This document shows positions 51,504-61,927 of a stretch of DNA of 64,000 bases, in pieces. Position 1 is the stretch's first letter, and every line of letters starts with the position of its first letter. The notes beneath the pieces were generated by a model. The model was not told the origin of the DNA, did no database searches, and saw only the letters and a list, made by a program, of their open reading frames with translations. This DNA comes from Erythrocercus mccallii (lineage: Eukaryota > Chordata > Aves > Passeriformes > Dicruridae): NCBI GenBank assembly GCA_013397435.1, contig VZRG01000030.1, positions 1,383,477-1,447,476 on the forward strand. Direction: 5' to 3'. A program made the position numbers and the translations under genes.

Positions 51504-54500
51504 AGAAAATCCATTAGTCTTCCATTAGACTTTGAGATAGAAAGGAAATTCTTAACTAGTCCCAATACTGATCCTTTTACCCCATCTCCTTCCCCTCCTC
51601 AGTTCCAGTGAAAAACAAGTCCAGAATTTGACTCCAATTTTCAAGTTGTCTCAGGCCAAGAACTTGGAAGAAAGTAGTTTAATTTTGCAGAAATAAATCT
51701 TTGAAAGAAAAAAGTCAGTGTATAAAAGCAGAAGGAAAACCTCCCCTTGTCAATTTAAAAAACAGAAGTTTTTTCAGCTTTAGTAAAGAATTGCTGAAAA
51801 TTTTGATATTTTAAAATATGTATATGACTGGAACCCCCAAAGGTCAGACTTATTTCTTGCTCTCACTTGTTTTCCTAATTTTTTTCTCCAGATGCAGCTT
51901 GGACAGCCTAATCCAATTCCCATTTCAGTAACATTTAAACTCACACTTACTTTGGGGTGTGGATTTTCAAACCCATTTGTACAAATGGAGGGATTAAATT
52001 CTTTGAACTGTGACTTAGCTGTACTGAAGCAGAAGTAGAAGTAAACCATCCTAACAAGCTTTTTTACATAAATAGTCAGCTTTACAGCTTCAGTCTGCAG
52101 ACCGAAGGAGGGATGAATAAAAAGCAACATGGAATGAAAAAGCAAAAACCTTCAGACTGAAGTTTATACTCTTATTTTAGACTTTTGACAAAGTCAAGGT
52201 TCAGGAAGAGCATAAAACAGACCTAATGAAAGGTGTACAAACTGTACTGGAACGTGACAGGAAAGTCATTTGTCTCCATCAATAGTTTTCTTTTGCACAT
52301 ACAAATCATGTTAGTTCCTTCAGGACACTAAAAAACTCTAAGTAATTGCATGCACCACCAATCCACACATGCTTCAAAAGCCAAAGGAAAAAATACATTG
52401 TAGGAAAAAACGTAAGAGAATAACAAGTCTTGACTTTATCACAATAAATTCTAGAGAATGGAATATATCCCTACATAGTATACCTCAAAACATGGACAAG
52501 TTAGGTAAACATCTGTCTTTGAAGAGGCTGAAGAATTTAAAACAGACTAGTAATGATCCACAGCGGTTGTGCAGCATATTACAAATATTTCTTTTAAATA
52601 GTTCAAGATTTTTGTAACAGAACAGTCACAAAAACCGGTATGTTCTTTTGTTTAAAGATTTGTTTCTACATTGTTTCAAAAGTTGAAATAACTTCATGTT
52701 GCACCACTGTGAATTGAAATCAGTGAAATAAACACATATAAATTTGCAATAGAAGGAAAGAAAATTTAAAAAATACTCGTTTGCTTTCTTCAAAACCTAA
52801 AAGAAATCCAACATTTTAAAATTTTATTTACAAGTTTTCAAAGAGGATTGCTGCCATAAAGTGCTTCACATTCTTGCCTAGAAGATTCAGTTTCCTTTTC
52901 TATTACCTAACTGCAAAATTTACTACTAAGAATATTATTTTGAATTTTGTTCTTATTTTGTTTACTTGTTTATGCTATGCATAAATATGTATAGCATCCT
53001 TGATTTTGAGGAAAGCAGTCTAATTTAAAACAGAAGATTTAACTTCCACTTCCAGCCAGTGAGAAGAGTTAAAAACAAGATTAAAAGAAGATAAATACGT
53101 AAAAGTAGTGCGATTGGGAGGTAATTTTCCGCTGCTGGGGACAATAATCTGTATGTGTTAAATTTTAAATAAATTTTAAATAACCTGCTTTAACATCCTT
53201 CTCTCAACATATTGGTACACAGTGCAGTGTTTTTATCATAGCTATTGCAACAACTTTATCAAGTCCCAGTTCTCAGAGTCAGGTGAGTGAGGTGATTGTA
53301 TAAGACTGAACAGACCCTTAAGAAACAAGTAATTTCTAGCTCCAGTAGTTTCAGAGAAACAAAAAAAAATCCAGAAGTCTGGTTCTGTTACATCCTCATG
53401 ACTCAAAATTCCAAAATATGTTATCACATGCACTGTGCTACTCTTAGATCACTTTGAGGATCCCTCTACTTAGTTACAAGCTCCTGGACAAGGCAAACAG
53501 GCACATGGTCTAATTCCCAAGTGGATCTCCCAAAACCCAGGAGATTAATGTCAACATATGAATGAAATTTCTGTAAAGAAGAAAAATACTTGTAACTAGA
53601 CAGACAGAAATAAATCCTGTAATTTCTCTAGATGTTTATATAAATGTGCAAAAAAAATTAGAAAATGAAAGTCTTTGCTACTTGTAACAAATTGAACAGT
53701 TACAATTACTACTTCTTCTGACAGAAGTGATGTTCCTGAGAAATTCCTGTTATTAGTAGGGTTTGAGAGTAAGTGCATTCATCTTCCCTATTTCTCTGAA
53801 CTCCTGGAAGAACTGCTTTAGGTACTGGCTTCCCACCCACATACCAGATGTTTCTTCCTTTAGTTAGGGATTTGAAATCCAACAAGATTGGTATTTAACT
53901 CAAATGCGGTCACTGCATATTTTTAAAGTTACTTCATTGAACAATAACTGCATTAGGCAAAAAGAAAGTGACAGTAAAACATGTTTCAGTCTCTAAGTGT
54001 TAAGTTGGTTTCAGTGTGCATATCAGAGGTATTTACGTATTGTTGAAAAATTACCACAGAAACTGAGTCATAAACTTCATTTACACAAGGGCAATCAAAG
54101 ACAGTCTTTGATAGAAATTTCAGGGGAAATTCCAGGGGGTCCCATGCAAATCACTTGAGAAGTCAGCAAGACCATAATATCCAAACATAACTTATGTGAA
54201 TTCTTGGCTCTGACGTGGATGCTGCACGTGAGAACAGCTCTAAATGATGGCCACATGATACACATTACCCCAGAACTTGCTGGGTCTCTAAGACCTGAAC
54301 TGTCACAGCGAAAAAAGCACATTAAATTTTAAAAATGCTAACATGACTGCTCACTGAAAGTAGTAATTCCTCCATTATAAAAGAGCTATATATATTTATT
54401 ATCACAGAGGGTCTTAACAGCTGAGGTGAAAGTTAACATTATGCAACAAAAGAAAAAGCTTTCCAGATCACAGCTAAGTTGATTATTGTAATTCATATCT

Positions 54501-55459
54501 GGAAGTGAAAACACACATCCTTAAAACCCCTCTGTCTGGCATAAGAGGTGACAGCCTGTTCACAAATACAGATAACACTGAACATATCATCTTTATGCTC
54601 TCACTGAATTATTTAATCCCACGGGAGTGGTGACATTCAAAGAACTTCAGGGAATCTGGCCAAACAAATCATCGTTTGATCCAGACCCATGTCTGTCACC
54701 TACATATTACTGAAATACATAATTATTTGCCAATAAGACAAAAGATTGACCAGAAAAAGGCCTGGACACAATTCACTCTGAGAAGGCAAATCAATGAGCA
54801 ACAATTCTTGTTACTTCCCAGATACATGGGAGTCAGATTTATCTCTGCAAGGTTTTAATTTCCTTTCCTATAAATACCTCAAAGTAAGGACACTTCAATG
54901 CTTACACAACAGTGAATTAGTAACAACTGAACATGTTCATTTCAAGAAGTTAACACTATGAAGAGTTCATCAGCTTCTTGCCAATGTAAATCCAACTAAA
55001 AATTCAGCAATTACTAATACAATTGACAGTAAATATTATATGAGGTCTAATACAGATAGTTTTGCTGTCATCATCAGACAGGCTGATGACCATACCTGTA
55101 GTTGTACTTTCTGCCATTGCAAGCTAATGCCTGCATCTGCTTAAAATGGATAAGGCAGATAATCTATATGATTTCATAGACTAACAAGATATTTAAATGT
55201 TATCCAGATCTGAACTGAAGTACTGTAATATTTTATAGAAATGAACAGAACATAAAAAAGAGAATGCCACATCTGAGAAGGAAAGAAACCTAAGTGTGCT
55301 TGCTGCAATTTGCAAAGTAAGGGAGAATCTGCATTTCAGAACACTAAAAAACCTGACATAAGAAATTGTAAATCCAGAACAACAAATTTTTAATACAATA
55401 AATTCTTTCTGTAGTGCTTCCCTCTAGAATTCCCTCTACAGAAAAACATGATACTTCAT
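51504..55459. other. Non-coding stretch, no gene seen
   Basis: Very AT-rich. It contains a perfect 16-bp palindrome at 51973-51988 and a short duplicated AAATTTTAAAT motif near 53.16 kb. Some of the last 250 bp may be further decayed CR1, upstream of where I can recognise it with confidence. Confidence 0.5.
51973..51988. repeat. Perfect 16-bp palindrome containing two E-boxes
   Basis: CCATTTGTACAAATGG is its own reverse complement. Each half contains an E-box of the CAAATG/CATTTG type bound by bHLH factors. A palindrome this long with no spacer is uncommon in 64 kb and may be a dimer-binding site, though there is no direct evidence of function. Confidence 0.85.
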
Positions 55460-56388
55460 GTATCATTGGGGAACAACAAGCACAGTACCTGCATTTAAAA
55501 AAGCAAAACATGTGGGAAAGGTCACTGCAAATTAAACTTAAGGCCTAAGATACTATTAGGTCATTCCCAGTAGTATAAAAATCTTTAAAACCAATATAAC
55601 ATTCAATTAAAGGCACAGACAAAAGGGGAAATAATACCTTATCATTTATCAAGGCAGGTAGTGTCAGACTAGCCTATTTCTTTTGGAGGGTAGCTAATTT
55701 TCTGAGAAATAAAATTGAATAAATCAGATTTTAACAAAGTGTTTGGTAGCATGCCATGAGAGGAAGTTGGTAAAATGGAGATTGCTACTGCAACATTACA
55801 TGGGAGAAGATAGTTTTAGCAGATACCATGAAAGCCTCATTCCAAATTGCAGAAAGTCTAATACAGTTCCTGCAGACCTAATCTTGACAGCAACATTTTT
55901 TATGATAACTTTGGCATGAAAATATACACAAGAAGATGAAATGTGCTTAAAAGACCAATACTGATGTGACTGAGGTATCATTCAGGAAAGACTGGAGTAT
56001 TCAAAGACAGTATAAAATGCAGTAACATGAAACCAAAGTAATAAACTTCAAAACCCAAAAATTTATTGTTTGGAGTGACAGAGGAGAAGGTGGGGAGAGG
56101 TTTAATCCCAGGAGCAATTCAGAGATAACAGTGAGCCACCATGGATCAAGCAACCTGAAAGAGGCAAATGTGATTTAAAAGTGTGCCAAATGAGACATCT
56201 GACATATATATTTATCACCTGCAATATCATGTGCAATTCTGGTTTCTTGCATATAAGAAGGAAAGAGTCAAACAGGAGAATGATGCTACAAAAAGCAGAG
56301 TAACTGGAAAGCTTAGATCCCAAGAGGAGACTTAAGAGAGTTCAGCTTATTTAGCTCTGCAGAAAAGAAACAGACCGGTTATGATTGC
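55460..56388 (+). mobile_element. Ancient CR1 LINE, ORF2 reverse-transcriptase region (left part)
   Basis: Reading along the plus strand I can follow the old reptile-type CR1 ORF2 in order: a CCTGCATTTAAAAAAGC block, a GGCAGGTAGTGTCAGACTAG block, GATTTTAACAAAGTGTTTGG (the DFxKAFD-type reverse-transcriptase segment), the ACCTAATCTTGACAGCAACA block leading into the region before the FADD motif, a CAGTGAGCCACCATGGAT block, GAGGCAAATGTGATTT, TGCAATTCTGGTTTCTTGC and GCTTATTTAGCTCTGCAGAA. It is full of stops and indels, hence a fossil. It stops abruptly at 56388, exactly where the younger antisense CR1 starts, and resumes at about 57364. Its true 5' limit is unclear. Confidence 0.75.
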
Positions 56389-57363
56389 AGAATCACAGGA
56401 TATGTTGAGTTGGAAGGGACTCATAAGGATCCTCAAGTCCAACTCCTGGCGATGCACAGTACCATGCCCAAGAGTCACACCCTGTGCCCAAGGGTATAGT
56501 CCAAATACTTCTTGAACTCTGTCATGTTTGGTGCTGTGACCACTTCCCTGGGGAGCCTGTTCCAGTGCCCAACAACCCTCTGGGTGAAGAACTTTTTCCT
56601 CATATCCAATCTAAACCTCCTCTGACTCAACTTCAGGCCATTCCCTTGGGTCCTGTCACTGGTCACCACAGAGATCAGTGCCTGCCCCTCCTCTTCCCCT
56701 CATGAGGAAGCTGTAACTGCAGTGAGGTCTCCCCTCAGTCTCCTCTTCTCCAGGCTGAGCAGAACAAGTGCCCTCAGCTGCTCCTCCTTACAATTTCCCC
56801 TCAAGTCCCTTCATCATCCTTGTGCCTGTCTTTTGGACACTCTTTAACAGCTTAATGTCTTTTTTAGATTGTATCACCCAAAACTTCCCCCAGCTCTGGA
56901 GGTGAGGCTGCCCCAGCGCAGAGCAGAGCAGGACAATCCCCTCCCTTGACCTGCTGGTGATGCTGTGCCTGATGCACCCCACGACAGGGTTGGCCCTCCA
57001 GGCTGCCAGAGGACTGCTGACTCCTGTCCAGCTTTCCATTGAGCAGGATATATAGGACCCTTTCCTCAGCTCTCCAGCATCCCATTCCCCAGCCTGTCCA
57101 TACATCCAGGGCTGTGCCATCCCAGGTACAGAATCTGGCACATTTCCTTACTGAATTTCATAGTTGTTAAATGCCTATCTCTCTAATTTGTACAGGTCTC
57201 TCTGCAGGGCCTCTCTGCCTTCAAGGGACTCAACAGTTCTTCCCAATTTTATCATCTGCAAACTTGCTCTGTATCCCTTCCAGTCCTGCATCCAAGTCAT
57301 TTATTATGATGTTGAGGAGAACAGGCCCGAGGATGAAGCAGTGCAGAACCCTACTAGTGACCT
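56389..57363 (-). mobile_element. Younger CR1 LINE, 3' part of ORF2 and 3' UTR, antisense
   Basis: About 975 bp in minus orientation. Its 3' tail is at the left (CAGAATCACAGGATATG region). Translating the minus strand gives, with a few frameshifts, the CR1 ORF2 C-terminal half: NDLDAGLEGIQSKFADD near 57.3 kb, which carries the catalytic FADD (Y/F-x-D-D) reverse-transcriptase motif, then SRSREGIVLLCSALGQPHL, then KKDIKLLKSVQKTGTRMMKG, then TSDRTQGNGLKL and FTQRVVGHWNRLPREVV near 56.5 kb. It is 5'-truncated just upstream of the FADD motif and cannot be active. It is inserted into the older sense CR1. Similarity to the neoavian CR1 consensus is much higher than for its host element. Confidence 0.95.
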
Positions 57364-57440
57364 GAACATATATTTTCACACAAGTTGGAGGGAGAGGAAC
57401 AGTCTTCAAGTTAAAGAAAAGCACATGTGAAGCAACTCCA
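57364..57440 (+). mobile_element. Ancient CR1 LINE, continuation (right part)
   Basis: GTTGGAGGGAGAGGAACAG, followed by TCTTCAAGTTAAAG, corresponds to the block of the old CR1 that reads GGGAGGGAGAGGAATTATTTAAG. It directly follows, in the consensus, the sequence interrupted at 56388. This is the other side of the host element broken by the younger CR1. Homology fades after about 57440. Confidence 0.6.
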
Positions 57441-57464
57441 AGATAATTCAGAATCAGATAATTC
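57441..57464. repeat. 9-bp direct repeat AGATAATTC x2
   Basis: AGATAATTC occurs at 57441-57449 and 57456-57464. A TCAGAAT / ATTCTGA inverted pair overlaps it (57448-57454 and 57461-57467). It sits directly next to the 13-bp hairpin. Confidence 0.85.
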
Positions 57465-57467
57465 TGA

Positions 57468-57504
57468 TTATTTGCCAGCTTATTAGTCCTTAGCTGGCAA
57501 ATAA
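57468..57504. repeat. Perfect 13-bp inverted repeat, 11-nt loop
   Basis: TTATTTGCCAGCT (57468-57480) is the exact reverse complement of AGCTGGCAAATAA (57492-57504). The 11-nt spacer is TATTAGTCCTT. It lies between the decayed CR1 and the LTR at 57.6 kb and is not explained by either consensus that I know. Confidence 0.95.
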
Positions 57505-57851
57505 CACCCCTGATAGGTCATATTTAACATAAACTAAACTTATTTCGTAAACCACCACGAGAGAGTGGAGGCCTATTTCATGCCCATGATTTTGAGATAG
57601 TTTTGTTTTGGGTAGAGTTAACCTTCTTTGCAGTGGCTGGTATGGGGCTGCATTTTGGATCTGTGCCGAACACAACGTTAATAATATAGAGACATTTTTG
57701 GTTTGGCTGTGCAGGGCTTACACAGAGCCATGGCCTTTTCTGCTTTTCCTAAGGCCACACTGGTGAGGAAGTTGGAGGTGAATGAGAGGTTGGAGGGGGA
57801 CACAGCAAGGGCAGGTGACCCAAACTGACCAAAGGGACATTCCAGACCACA

Positions 57852-57875
57852 TGACATCACGCTCAATATACAAAG
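57852..57875 (+). promoter_or_regulatory. LTR core promoter: decayed CRE and TATA-like box
   Basis: TGACATCAC followed by ATATACAAAG corresponds to TGACGTCA and TATATAAA of the intact family. Both carry substitutions, including the CpG loss expected after methylation, so promoter strength is probably low. Confidence 0.55.
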
Positions 57876-58025
57876 TGGGGAGAAGAAGGAGGAAGGGGGG
57901 GCATTTCGACTGCCAAGGAGACGCTGCACACAACAAGGTCCTCGAGATGGCTGAACACCTGTCTCCCCACAGGAAGCAGTGAATTATTTCCTTGTTTTCC
58001 TTTGTGTGCTTGCTTTTGCTTCCCT

Positions 58026-58031
58026 ATTAAA
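58026..58031 (+). promoter_or_regulatory. LTR polyadenylation signal ATTAAA
   Basis: Variant hexamer ATTAAA at the place where this LTR family normally carries CTATTAAAC. It marks the R region and confirms plus orientation. Confidence 0.7.
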
Positions 58032-58654
58032 CTTCTTTATCTCCACACATGAGCTTTTCAGCTTCTACCCTTCTGATTCTCTCCCCGATACTGCTGGTGG
58101 GGGAGTGAGAGCAGCTGTGGGGGACTTGGCTGCTGGCTGGGGTTCAATCACAACAGAGGTGAACTCCAGCCAAACCTTGGGTATGCCTTCATCTAATTTT
58201 GAGTATTGTAACTACCTTCAGAGCAGACCCTTATGCCACTGCAGTTTACCCCCAGGTTTGTGCAGAAACTGCTGAATGAAGGAAGGAGCCACAGTGGGGA
58301 CTGCTGAACAAATGACTGTTATGAGGTTAGAAAATGCACCTAAATAATTTAAATTTACCTCAAAAAACAGAGTATTCAAAGATCCCATGAGGAATACTGC
58401 TCCAAGTCCTGTAGAAGCTCTGCTTTCACAGCACTCTGAGCTGCAGATAATAGAAAGCAAAAGAGTTTTAAAAATGTTTTACACAGCAGAGATGAGCTCA
58501 AAGTTCGGGACTGCTTGAGGATTGCAGTTTACCATCTAATGCAGTTCTTGAAGGGCATGAAGGGCATTCAGCTAGAAATTTGAACAAAATAAACCGTGCA
58601 ATCTGAAAATTAAGAATTAAATAATCTGGCAACACTTATTAGTGATAACGTTGG

Positions 58655-59100
58655 TAAGTTGTGAAAGTTCGGCTAAACTTTAAAGACATGATGAAGGTGG
58701 CTCAGGGGGAGTGTGTACCATTATGCAAAATTAAGCACAAAATTTCAAAGCCAGTAAGTCTGAGTGACAAGTTGGTTAAGTTAATTGCAAGCAAAAATGG
58801 AGCTCTAAAAATTACAGGGAGCAGTTTTATGCAGTATTGTTACTTCTAAAAAGAAAAATCAAATGAATATAATGATGGTACTTGAAGCGCATGAAGGAAT
58901 AATGAAGCACAAATAGCTAGGAATATTAAGACTAACAATAAGGCTTTTTTAAATATATTGGAAGATTGAAAAATGCTAGAGGACATTTACTTCCATAAAT
59001 AAGGTGATGGAGTAAGGAAATATTTGCTATTTGGGAAAAGAATTACAGAATAAAGCATTCCTTTTTCATATTTGAATTTCACAAGCAGAATATTCTCAAA
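58655..59100 (+). mobile_element. Ancient CR1 LINE, region upstream of the reverse-transcriptase core
   Basis: The stretch from ATAGCTAGGAATATTAAGAC through AAGGCTTTTTTAAATATATT matches the old CR1 ORF2 segment between endonuclease and reverse transcriptase (encoding an A-R-x-x-K-x-N-x-K-x-F-x-x-Y-I type sequence). The GAATTACAGAATAAAGCATT region following it fits the next block (NDFFxSVFT type). The upstream part (58655-58900) aligns only loosely. In a CR1 this region lies 5' of that found at 55.5 kb, so this is a second old insertion and not a continuation. Confidence 0.55.
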
Positions 59101-59364
59101 TGTAACACCTTAGAGAGCATACTGTGGCCATGAGAAATTCAGTTAGGTTCTTCCTAATACTCTTGTTTATTGCTAATAAATGTCTGAGATCTCACTTGAA
59201 CTAAAGTGTTGAATCTTAAGCTTGCCTTGCATTTTTCATTGCTTTAAAAAGGTGAAACTTCTTTTAGGAGAAAAAACTTCAGCAGAGCTTGCAACAGAAA
59301 CCTGAATCTAGACAGAAGCTTCTGTTATGTCCACAAATTGCTGGCTGGCACAATGAACATTCAT

Positions 59365-59480
59365 TCAGAAAGGAATATCTTAGGAGCAGTATTAAATAAT
59401 GATTTGTTCATCACAGCATTAAGCTCAGTGAACCTTGTGAAAGTCCTTAGTAAAATCTCTAGATATTCCCTCTTCACAAG
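59365..59480 (+). mobile_element. Possible ancient CR1 fragment (post-RT region)
   Basis: AGAAAGGAATATCTTAGGAG and the next 60 bases resemble the old CR1 block encoding the E-R-D-L-G-V-x-x-D type segment, followed by the Q-C-x-x-A-V-K-K-A segment. It could be the remainder of the element at 58.66 kb after a deletion. The match is loose. Confidence 0.4.
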
Positions 59481-61070
59481 CATGTATAATTTTCTTCATC
59501 AATTCAAATCACTAACACAGGAATAAAATACAAGGACTGTATCCTTCCCCATATTACTGTTACTTCAGTTTTCCTTATCAGAGTAAGGACAAAAAACCTA
59601 AGCCAAACAAAAATAAGATAAAACTCTGCTTCTCCCTGCTGTTTAACTTCCTGCAGTGCCTCCTGGGTGCAGTCAGTCACTGCCTGATCTCAACCATAAA
59701 CTCCCGGGCTGGCTGCACACTGGCAGCACAGAGGCAGAGTCAGCTGTGGGCTCCTGTGCAGACCCCAGGGATGGGGAATCCCTGTGAGGCAGAGGTGGCA
59801 AAGTGACACGTGTGCTTAGTGACAGGAGGGCTGCTGTCAAGCACACAGACAGACACAATGGCAGAACTGAAGCTGCAAGAAGTATTCTCTCCTACATTTT
59901 TTAATACTAACTATGCCTTTACCATCAAAGACCTTGATGGTTTGGGGCTTTTTTTGCTTTTCTTCCCTTTGCTTCTTCTGTTTGACAATAAGAAACACTT
60001 AGATGAAAGGAATACAGTGCATCTTCCCAAGAATTACCTAGAAGACAGCAGAATGAAAACCATTGCCATCACAGGGCTGAGCTGGACAAGAGAGATACTA
60101 CTTAGTCTGGGGGAAAACACATTCAAAAATTGGCAAATGCACAATTATTGAACAAAGTCACAGCTTTACAATTTCTCACTAATGAGCAAGAACACAAGGA
60201 GGTAGAGTATGGTGAGTAGCTCTTAGTTAAGAAGAATCAAATGGAAGCAATGCATTTAAAGTAGTAAATGGTTATATGCGTTGCAACAAGCTTTAGTCCA
60301 TTCTTTTGTACTTGCTAATTTAGCTTTTGGAGAGACACATGGATTAAGTTTCCCCTGATAATTTTCTTTTCTCTCTTTTTCCTGAGGGTGGATAGAGCAA
60401 TTAGTTTTGGTTTGTTTTCCTTCTTAGCATAAACAGCTAATGAAATAAACTAACATACTCTGAAAAAACAGAATGAAAAAAGCCAAAAAAGTCAAACTCT
60501 AAAGAAGTAAGGGTGTGGAGTAAATACTGTTCATGTTGTTCATCAGATGGGATGGTCCTTGGCTTGTTTCTTTCCCCATGCAACACTGGGGCTTGTGGTA
60601 TTAAAAAATGGCTGCTGTCTGAGCCATTAGCAGCCAAAACAAAGATAACCAAAAATGGAGGAAATTGAGACAGAGACATAAACTTATTCCTATTTTAATG
60701 CAGCAATTCAAGTGGACCAAGCTTAGTATTCAGGGTGTAAGTAATTCTCCACATGACAAACTATGGAAAAAGTGCAGGATAGTTAGGAAATCTACAGGAA
60801 CATAGTCTTTACTACATTCCTGCTACTTCTGGTCACAGTATCCTTGTAGTTTATCTGGGAGTATGTCATCAAACCCCATGACAAAATTAGTTTAATGACC
60901 AAAACACTTGGTCATCTCCTCCTTGTTAGCTCAGCTAGCATGTTAATGTGCTGCAGAACAAACACAATGTACCACGCTTCGTGCCTCCTCCTCCTCCAGC
61001 TTTTACTTCAGCTATCTACCCTAACACAGAATGGATAAACAGTTTTCCTGCCAAATAGTAGCGGATTAGC

Positions 61071-61083
61071 CACCGCGGCGGTG
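61071..61083. repeat. GC-rich inverted repeat CACCGC-G-GCGGTG
   Basis: Perfect 6-bp arms with one central base. It lies in a run with at least five CpGs within 40 bp (61068-61110), unusual in this CpG-depleted window. Confidence 0.8.
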
Positions 61084-61535
61084 ACGACAGCACAGTGTAC
61101 GGAAGGATAAGAGTTACAATAGATATTCTCAAAGCAGTAACATGAGCTGGGATAAGACGGGAATGAAATGTCATCATCCAGATGAACATTTACACACTAT
61201 GGAAATGATGACTAGTATTTGGATTGAGCAGAAGGGCGAATTCAGTGTCACACCAGCTTCCAACTAAGTTCATCAGACCAAGATCAAATACGCAAAAATT
61301 TTATCCCATAATCCAGTTCTCCATCTTGAATACAGGTTTTGTTACTAAAACTTATTCTATGCAGTAAAACAAAATACAAATACTCAAATAGTCATACTAA
61401 AATGCCTGTGGTTTTGATATTCTTTCAACCTTGACCCGATCCTGAGACCTACTAAATGTGTATTTCATATCTACCTGAAAGCTCTGCCAATTTTCATAGC
61501 CTATCAGGACAGAAAAATTAATTTAATTTACAGTT

Positions 61536-61570
61536 AAGAATAATAAAATAATAAATAATAATAAATAAAA
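61536..61570. repeat. AAT/AAAT microsatellite
   Basis: Impure array of AAT and AAAT units over about 35 bp. Confidence 0.85.
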
Positions 61571-61927
61571 CTACCAAGATTTCAGGATGCCTAGAATAGC
61601 TGATGTGAAATCCACAATTTGCTATGCATTGGAAGGAAAACCATTGTGACATTATATCCATGCTCTTTATGATTTTAAAATTAATTCAATATTTAGAAAA
61701 TCAAACAGAATATTTTATGACCTGTTCAGTTCTCCCACTTCTGTATATACACATTAATGTAGTAAAATTGTTTACCACGCTGTGAGCTGGAGCATGTTCA
61801 TTACATTTAATACAGAGTAAAAACAACTGAAGCACAAACACTCATAAGATCCTAAACCTTCAAGCCAGTTTTCATTCCCACCACAAATTTTCTATGCATT
61901 CCCATGGTAAGTCCAGTTTTCTATTAG

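Larger units (their letters stand above)
57597..58155 (+). mobile_element. Endogenous retroviral LTR (avian ERVL type), solo or decayed
   Basis: The sequence follows a very common bird ERVL LTR: a GGGTAGAGTTAACCTTCTT start region, a GGCTGGTATGGGGCTGCATT block, a GTGCAGGGCTTACACAGAGC block, ACTGACCAAAGGGACATTCC, a TGACATCAC element (57852-57860, decayed CRE), a degenerate TATA box (57866-57875), an ATTAAA polyadenylation signal (58026-58031) and the end GGCTGGGGTTCAATCACAACA. Length is about 560 bp. The 5' edge is decayed and its exact first base is uncertain. No clean target duplication is visible (GAGA versus GAGG at best). No retroviral genes are adjacent. Confidence 0.85.
59541..61927. other. 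Non-coding stretch, no gene seen
   Basis: Contains a GC-richer patch at 59.63-59.87 kb without a recognisable product, a CpG-dense short patch at 61.06-61.10 kb with a palindromic core and an AAT-rich microsatellite at 61.54 kb. Confidence 0.5.

Noticed and set aside
55796..55981. Minus-strand open frame over the ancient CR1
   Set aside because: Antisense shadow of the fossil LINE reverse-transcriptase region.
56864..57141. Two overlapping minus-strand frames that look like separate small proteins
   Set aside because: They are frameshifted pieces of one CR1 ORF2 C-terminal region, not host genes.
57718..57982. Several short frames on both strands around 57.7-58.0 kb
   Set aside because: They fall inside the non-coding LTR. 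Solo LTRs of this type encode no protein.
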